Assembly: GCA_039975855.1 (NCBI GenBank) | Contig: JBDWGH010000003.1 | Location: 434,001-498,000 of the forward strand | Length of the DNA stretch: 64,000 bases | Reading direction: 5' to 3' | Source of the DNA: Litorimonas sp039975855 | GTDB taxonomy: Bacteria; Pseudomonadota; Alphaproteobacteria; Caulobacterales; Maricaulaceae | Shown: piece by piece, positions 59,627-64,000 of the stretch | Numbering within the stretch: position 1 is the first letter of the stretch | Layout: each line of letters begins with the position of its first letter | Program-made: the position numbers and the translations under genes | Notes under the pieces: generated by a model | Database searches by the model: none | Told to the model about the DNA's origin: nothing | What the model saw: only the letters and a program-made list of their open reading frames with translations

Positions 59627-60450
59627 TGTCGAAACGTTTCAATTTGAGTGTTATTTTTATCATCCTTATTGCGATGATCGGTCTACCTGTCTTTTCTGCA
59701 GTCAGGGCTGCACTGCAAGGGTCAGGGTCTACTGAAAGCAGGATAGATAAAGGCATAGAGCTTTATAAAGATCGTCTCCCCATCAAGATGGATCAATATA
59801 TAACTTTGACGAACATTGAGCGCGAGGAAAAACGTGTAACCTATGATTACGAAGTGAAGGTTGAACCTGAAAAATTATTGCGAATGCGACAGTATTTTCA
59901 AAAGAAGGCTCAATTCGATTATTGTTATTCGGACAATTTTTTAACCTATCAAACTCAGAGCATAGTGATGGTTGAGAGATTTAAGTCAGTAGGAGATCAG
60001 GAATTCGCATTTCAAGTGGAGGCGACAGGTAAATCATGCCAATCGGTAGAAAGAAAAGCTGACGGATATATCATGACTATCGATGTTGGGGCCAAACGCA
60101 ATTTAGACGTTGAATATTTGGAATTTTTTTTACCAATCGAAGTATCTGAATCTATGTCGATCGTAAGCCTCACACCACAGCCGCATGGTATGGTTGAGTA
60201 TAACGCTCTCGGAGAAAATTTGGTTGGTATCGCCGAGAGTGTTGGAAGAGAGATTTTGAACGAATTTTGTGATCAAGACCAGAGCGAACGCCTAAATATA
60301 TATGTGAAACCAAACGATAAAGAGGACCCTATTCTCATTTACGAACTGTCTGATGACGTTTGTAAGTCCCGCTTGCCTACATATACCTACGTTTCGGAAA
60401 GTGACCTGCGTTCGCTTAAGGTTATGAAAGAATATAGTTCTCGGAGGTGA
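59623..60450 (+). CDS. Unknown exported protein
   Basis: A 275-residue protein I do not recognise. One hydrophobic N-terminal segment (residues 8-28, LSVIFIILIAMIGLPVFSAV) acts as signal or anchor. The rest is soluble with four Cys (in FDYCYSD, GKSCQS, EFCDQD, DDVCKS), which could form two disulfides in the periplasm. It overlaps crtB by four bases (ATGA). Base composition is visibly more AT-rich than its neighbours, so recent acquisition is possible. Confidence 0.65.
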   Translation: MMSKRFNLSVIFIILIAMIGLPVFSAVRAALQGSGSTESRIDKGIELYKDRLPIKMDQYITLTNIEREEKRVTYDYEVKVEPEKLLRMRQYFQKKAQFDYCYSDNFLTYQTQSIVMVERFKSVGDQEFAFQVEATGKSCQSVERKADGYIMTIDVGAKRNLDVEYLEFFLPIEVSESMSIVSLTPQPHGMVEYNALGENLVGIAESVGREILNEFCDQDQSERLNIYVKPNDKEDPILIYELSDDVCKSRLPTYTYVSESDLRSLKVMKEYSSRR

Positions 60451-60453
60451 ACG

Positions 60454-61839
60454 CTACCCCTTCTCCTCCAACCACTTTTCTAGCCAGTGGATATTATAAT
60501 CGCCCTCTTGGAAATCGGGATCGTCGAGCAAGGCTTGGTGCAGCGGTATCGTCGTTTGAATGCCCTCAATGACCATTTCGCCGAGCGCACGGCGCAAACG
60601 TAGGAGCGCTCCTTCGCGTGTGTGTCCCCAGACGATGAGTTTACCGATCAAGCTGTCATAATGCGGAGGGACAGAGTAGCCCGCATAAAGTCCACTATCG
60701 AGGCGTGTATTCATACCGCCTGGCGCGTGAAAGTTTGTGACTTTGCCAGGTGAGGGCGCGAAGGTTTTTGGGTTCTCCGCATTGATGCGGCACTCAATGG
60801 CGTGGCCTTTGAACGACACATCTTTTTGTGTGTAACCAAGTTCCAGACCCGCCGCGACCCGGATTTGTTCGCGGACAAGATCAATGCCCGTTATCTCTTC
60901 GGTCACAGGATGTTCGACCTGTAAGCGGGTGTTCATTTCGATGAAGAAAAACTCGCCGTCCTCATAAAGGAATTCAACCGTACCAGCCCCGCGATAGCCG
61001 ATTTTTTTGACCGCCGTTGCCACGATGTTGCCAATGCTTTCGCGTTCTTCGGTAGTTAATGTTGGGGACGGCGCTTCTTCTAGAACCTTTTGGTTTCGGC
61101 GCTGAAGGGAGCAATCGCGTTCGCCTAAATGTACGACATTTCCATGCGTATCGGCGAGAACCTGAATTTCGATGTGGCGACCACCCGTAAGGTAGCGTTC
61201 CAGATAGACTTCGCCATTGCCAAACGCAGCGATGGCTTCCTGCTGCGCGGCTGACAAGGCCTCTTCAAGTTTGTCTGCTGTCGCCGCAAGACGCATCCCG
61301 CGGCCGCCGCCGCCAGCGGCAGCTTTGACGAGGAGGGGGAAGCCTACCTGTTTGGCGACTTCCTTGGCCTCGGCATAGGTTGTGACGGAACCATCGGACC
61401 CCGGAACCACCGGAATGCCGGCTTCCATAACCGTGTCTTTGGCGGTGATTTTGTCACCCATAATACGGATGTGTTCCGCTGTTGGCCCAATAAAGGCCAT
61501 GCCATGCGCTTCTACGATTTCAGCGAAACGGGCATTTTCCGAGAGAAAACCATAGCCCGGGTGTACAGCATCGGCGTCGGTGATTTCGCATGCAGCAATA
61601 ATGGCTGGGATGTTCAAATAGGAATCAGTCGCGCTATTTGGTCCAATACAAACGGACTCGTCGGCGAGTTTGACGTGCATCGCTTCGCGGTCGGCCTCAG
61701 AATGCACGGCCACAGTCTGGATGCCCATCTCTTTACAGGCGCGGTGAATACGCAGGGCAATCTCGCCGCGATTGGCAATCAGGACCTTCTTAAACAGGCC
61801 TTGGTTTTTGGCATTTGCCACTTTTCCGGATTTGGGCAT
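60454..61839 (-). CDS. accC: Acetyl-CoA carboxylase, biotin carboxylase subunit
   Basis: A 461-residue ATP-dependent enzyme that carboxylates biotin on AccB for fatty acid synthesis. Motifs: KVLIANRGEIALRIHRAC, the ATP-grasp glycine loop LLVKAAAGGGGRGMRLAAT (part), FIEMNTRLQVEHPVTE and the RDCSLQRRNQK segment. The length is about 10 residues longer at the N-terminus than E. coli AccC. It follows accB by 12 bases. Confidence 0.97.
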   Translation of the reverse strand: MPKSGKVANAKNQGLFKKVLIANRGEIALRIHRACKEMGIQTVAVHSEADREAMHVKLADESVCIGPNSATDSYLNIPAIIAACEITDADAVHPGYGFLSENARFAEIVEAHGMAFIGPTAEHIRIMGDKITAKDTVMEAGIPVVPGSDGSVTTYAEAKEVAKQVGFPLLVKAAAGGGGRGMRLAATADKLEEALSAAQQEAIAAFGNGEVYLERYLTGGRHIEIQVLADTHGNVVHLGERDCSLQRRNQKVLEEAPSPTLTTEERESIGNIVATAVKKIGYRGAGTVEFLYEDGEFFFIEMNTRLQVEHPVTEEITGIDLVREQIRVAAGLELGYTQKDVSFKGHAIECRINAENPKTFAPSPGKVTNFHAPGGMNTRLDSGLYAGYSVPPHYDSLIGKLIVWGHTREGALLRLRRALGEMVIEGIQTTIPLHQALLDDPDFQEGDYNIHWLEKWLEEKG

Positions 61840-61851
61840 GAGGATTGCCCC

Positions 61852-62340
61852 TTAAACGATAATAAAGAGAGCTTCGCCGAATTCGACGGGACTGGCATCA
61901 TCGACCAAAACTTGCTCGATCTTGCCTGATTTTGGCGCGGTGATCGGGTTGAACGTTTTCATGGCCTCGATGAGCATGATTGTGTCGCCCTCTTTGACCT
62001 TGTCGCCAACGTTTACAAATGTGTCTGCGTCTGGGGATGGGCGGGTATAGGCCGTGCCAACCATTGGAGACTTCACAGCTCCCGGATGGGAGGCCGCATC
62101 TGCAGGACTTTCTTTTGTCGCAACAGGTTGGGACGGCGCTGCTGGCGCAGCCGCAGCCACAGGTGCAGCCGGGGCCATAACATGCTGTACGGCGGTGGCA
62201 GGGCTAGATTTGGACAAGCTGATTCCCAAATCACCTTTTTGAAAATCAATCTCGGTTAGATTGGAGTCTTCCAGCAAAGCCATCAATTCTTTGACGAATT
62301 TCAGGTCTTTTGCTGTCGGTTCGCTATTCTCTTTGGCCAT
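61852..62340 (-). CDS. accB: Acetyl-CoA carboxylase, biotin carboxyl carrier protein
   Basis: A 162-residue carrier with biotin attached to Lys128 in LIEAMKTFNPITAPKSG. The N-terminal helix FVKELMALLEDSNLTEIDFQ is followed by an Ala/Pro-rich linker (about 46-85) and the biotinyl domain. GGGAGAGA lies about seven bases before the start. Together with accC it forms the usual accBC pair, here downstream of aroQ. Confidence 0.97.
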   Translation of the reverse strand: MAKENSEPTAKDLKFVKELMALLEDSNLTEIDFQKGDLGISLSKSSPATAVQHVMAPAAPVAAAAPAAPSQPVATKESPADAASHPGAVKSPMVGTAYTRPSPDADTFVNVGDKVKEGDTIMLIEAMKTFNPITAPKSGKIEQVLVDDASPVEFGEALFIIV

Positions 62341-62398
62341 TATCCATCTCTCCCGGTGAATTGGCTGGGCGCTGCATCAATTGCAGTTTCGCCCGTTG

Positions 62399-62833
62399 CT
62401 ATAACAGATTTGAAAGGGCTTGCAGCCCCAAAACATAACTATCCGCACCAAAACCGCTGACGGTTCCTTGGACGGCTTCGGCCACATAGCTGCGTCGTCG
62501 AAAACTCTCTCTTTTCGCAGGCTGTGACAGATGAATTTCGACGCTTGGTATATCCACAGCTTTCAGAGCGTCATGGATCGCGACAGATGTATGGGTGTAA
62601 GCGGCAGGATTGATAACAATGCCCGCGCCTTCGCGTCCAGCTTGTTGAATAAAATCAACGAGTTCGCCTTCAATGTTCGATTGAACAAACACGATTGTGT
62701 GCTCCAGCGCCAGAGCAGCTTCGGTGCATAGTGCCTGAATATCATCTAACGTCTGCGCACCATAAACCTCTGGCTCACGCGTACCGAGCAGGTTCAGATT
62801 TGGACCGTTGATAACGAATATGGGCTTAGACAT
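62399..62833 (-). CDS. aroQ: 3-dehydroquinate dehydratase, type II
   Basis: A 144-residue dodecameric enzyme of the shikimate pathway. Motifs: INGPNLNLLGTREPEVYG with the catalytic Arg-Tyr loop, FVQSNIEGELVDFIQQAG, INPAAYTHTSVAIHDAL and EIHLSQPAKRESFRRRSYVA. The order aroQ-accB-accC is common in proteobacteria. It is divergent from thiS. Confidence 0.96.
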   Translation of the reverse strand: MSKPIFVINGPNLNLLGTREPEVYGAQTLDDIQALCTEAALALEHTIVFVQSNIEGELVDFIQQAGREGAGIVINPAAYTHTSVAIHDALKAVDIPSVEIHLSQPAKRESFRRRSYVAEAVQGTVSGFGADSYVLGLQALSNLL

Positions 62834-62895
62834 TGCAACCTCTCTCGGGGGCGTGGTAACGCGCGATGAACGTCACTTCAACCGTAGGAATTCAA

Positions 62896-63099
62896 GTGCA
62901 TCTCATCATAAATGGTAAAGATCATGATGACCTGCCAGACGGTTTGACCGTTGCGGGATTGATTGCGCATTTAAAGCTGCCCGAACGAAAAATTGCGGTG
63001 GAGCGAAACCGCGAAGTCGTCCCAAAATCTGCCTATGCGGACACAGATTTAATCGACCACGACACGCTTGAAATTATCCATTTTATCGGAGGCGGTTAA
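62896..63099 (+). CDS. thiS: Sulfur carrier protein ThiS
   Basis: A 67-residue ubiquitin-like sulfur carrier for thiazole synthesis. The C-terminal GG is present in IHFIGGG, where the thiocarboxylate forms, and the VERNREVVPKSAY region is typical. GTG 62896 follows AGGAA by six bases and gives the usual family length; ATG 62866 is in frame and would add ten residues. thiG follows four bases later. No TPP riboswitch fits in the short gap to aroQ. Confidence 0.92.
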   Translation: MHLIINGKDHDDLPDGLTVAGLIAHLKLPERKIAVERNREVVPKSAYADTDLIDHDTLEIIHFIGGG

Positions 63100-63103
63100 A
63101 GCC

Positions 63104-63889
63104 ATGTCCAATCCACAAAACGATCCGATGATTATCGCCGGACGCGAATTCAATTCGCGCCTGATCATTGGTACCGGAAAGTTCAAAGACTATGCCGAAA
63201 ACGCGAAAGCCTTAGAGGCTTCAGGCGCGGATATGGTCACAGTTGCGATACGCCGTGTGAATTTGGACAAGCCTGATGCGCCGCTTCTAACAGATTTTAT
63301 CAAACCTGATGCAACGACCTATCTTCCCAACACTGCGGGATGTTTTACGGGTGAAGATGCCGTCCGAACATTGCGTTTAGCCCGAGAGCTAGGTGGATGG
63401 AACCTCGTCAAATTGGAAGTTCTCTCCAATGTTCATCTTTATCCGGATATGGCTGAAACGCTTGCCAGCCTGAAATTGCTGGTCGCAGATGGTTTTGATG
63501 TCATGGTCTACTGCACGGATGATCCTGTCTATTGTCAAAAACTGGAAGAGGCGGGGGCTTGCGCCATCATGCCATTGGCAGCGCCGATCGGCTCCGGCTT
63601 AGGCTTGCTCAACCCCACCAATATTCGTTTGGTTCGGGAGGCGGTGAGCGTGCCGCTCATAGTGGATGCAGGTCTTGGTACGGCCTCAGAAGCTGCTGCG
63701 GCTATGGAGCTCGGCGCAGACGGGATCATCGCCAATACAGCGATTGCCGGTGCGAAAGACCCGATCCGCATGGCGCGGGCCTTTAAGCATGGCGTCATCG
63801 CTGGCCGAGAAGCCTATTTGGCTGGCCGGATTGAACCCAAACAATATGCCGTCGCGAGTTCACCAATGACGGGAATGATTGACTCCTAA
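63104..63889 (+). CDS. thiG: Thiazole synthase ThiG
   Basis: A 261-residue TIM-barrel enzyme that makes the thiazole phosphate of thiamine from deoxyxylulose phosphate, dehydroglycine and ThiS-thiocarboxylate. Motifs: LIIGTGKFKDYAENAKALEA, TVAIRRVNL, LPNTAGCFTGEDAVRTLRLA, NLVKLEVLSN with the Schiff-base Lys, and VDAGLGTASEAAAAMELGAD. ATG 63104 is the family start, with GGAGG upstream at the end of thiS. Confidence 0.96.
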   Translation: MSNPQNDPMIIAGREFNSRLIIGTGKFKDYAENAKALEASGADMVTVAIRRVNLDKPDAPLLTDFIKPDATTYLPNTAGCFTGEDAVRTLRLARELGGWNLVKLEVLSNVHLYPDMAETLASLKLLVADGFDVMVYCTDDPVYCQKLEEAGACAIMPLAAPIGSGLGLLNPTNIRLVREAVSVPLIVDAGLGTASEAAAAMELGADGIIANTAIAGAKDPIRMARAFKHGVIAGREAYLAGRIEPKQYAVASSPMTGMIDS

Positions 63890-63891
63890 AG

Positions 63892-63931
63892 TATGGGATT
63901 TAACGGCCCCTTGTAATAGGGGCTGGCCATA
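63892..63931 (+). other. Imperfect hairpin after thiG
   Basis: TATGG (63892-63896) with CCATA (63927-63931) outside, and GCCCC with GGGGC inside (63906-63923), without a T-run. Possible weak terminator. Confidence 0.35.
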
Positions 63932-63980
63932 CCAAACTGTATCGTCTAATCGGCGCGCTTGAAATTACCGGAAATACCCA

Positions 63981-64000
63981 ATGGCTAACGTCTTACTTAT
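63981..64000 (+). CDS. Possible start of a further gene
   Basis: ATG 63981 begins MANVLL with GGAA seven bases upstream and runs off the window. Too short to identify; the start resembles that of many response regulators, but this cannot be relied on. Confidence 0.25.

Noticed and set aside
62834..62895. TPP riboswitch before thiS-thiG
   Set aside because: The space to the divergent aroQ gene is too short and no conserved riboswitch core is visible.
1..64000. CRISPR arrays, insertion sequences, integrases or toxin-antitoxin pairs
   Set aside because: None recognised. The RatA-like gene after lipA is better explained as a Coq10-type START protein.

Overview
The window is a stretch of chromosome from an alphaproteobacterium of moderate GC, most likely a marine, carotenoid-pigmented member of the Hyphomonadales/Maricaulales group. 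This rests on the gene set and order: a CckA hybrid kinase, an ispDF-dusB-ntrBC-ntrYX-trkAH-hfq-hflX block, a pyruvate dehydrogenase E1 beta carrying its own lipoyl domain, a single-cysteine DksA, a GTTC-N7-GTTC SOS box before recA, and aroQ-accB-accC. The species assignment is inference. No tRNA, rRNA, CRISPR, transposase or integrase was found.

Layout. 1-9.7 kb: transaldolase end, QEGLA-family protein, MoxR ATPase with a small membrane protein, DksA, FKBP lipoprotein, a secreted repeat protein and two tandem DUF885 lipoproteins. 9.7-16.8 kb: cckA, recA, a structured RNA candidate (possibly 6S) with terminator, alaS and arfB. 16.8-22.3 kb: an accessory oxidation region with a PhyH-type dioxygenase divergent from arsR-alkB-ABM, then HxlR regulator, nitroreductase and cytochrome b561. 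22.3-23.1 kb: a structured gap without a convincing protein gene. 23.1-36.1 kb: rpmF, eno, methyltransferase, ftsB-like gene, the pdh operon, lpd, acyltransferase, lipA and a RatA/Coq10-like gene. 36.1-49.4 kb: pncC, ispDF, dusB, ntrBC, ntrYX, trkAH, hfq, hflX. 49.4-52.8 kb: mazG, ccmDCBA and divergent ccmE. 53.2-60.5 kb: carotenoid genes crtY-crtI and crtB, separated by a DUF1993 gene and a di-heme peroxidase. 60.5-64 kb: accC-accB-aroQ and thiS-thiG.

The genes form several working groups: lipoate-dependent carbon metabolism (pdhABC, lpd, lipA), nitrogen and potassium control (ntr, trk), cytochrome c maturation feeding c-type haem proteins such as the local di-heme peroxidase, and conversion of geranylgeranyl diphosphate to beta-carotene (crtB, crtI, crtY).

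The most unusual observation is a 109-nt element present twice in opposite orientation (22474-22582 on + and 56816-56924 on -), each copy in a gene-poor gap. The copies align by eye at roughly 70 percent with indels, share hairpins and contain no conserved reading frame, so I propose a small structured RNA family. Parts of it remind me of phage C4-type antisense RNA loci, but that resemblance is from memory only. Other points of note are a terminator-like hairpin directly before the rpmF ribosome binding site, NtrC without a GAFTGA loop, two extra genes embedded in the pdh operon, and a repeat-containing operator region upstream of arsR-alkB.
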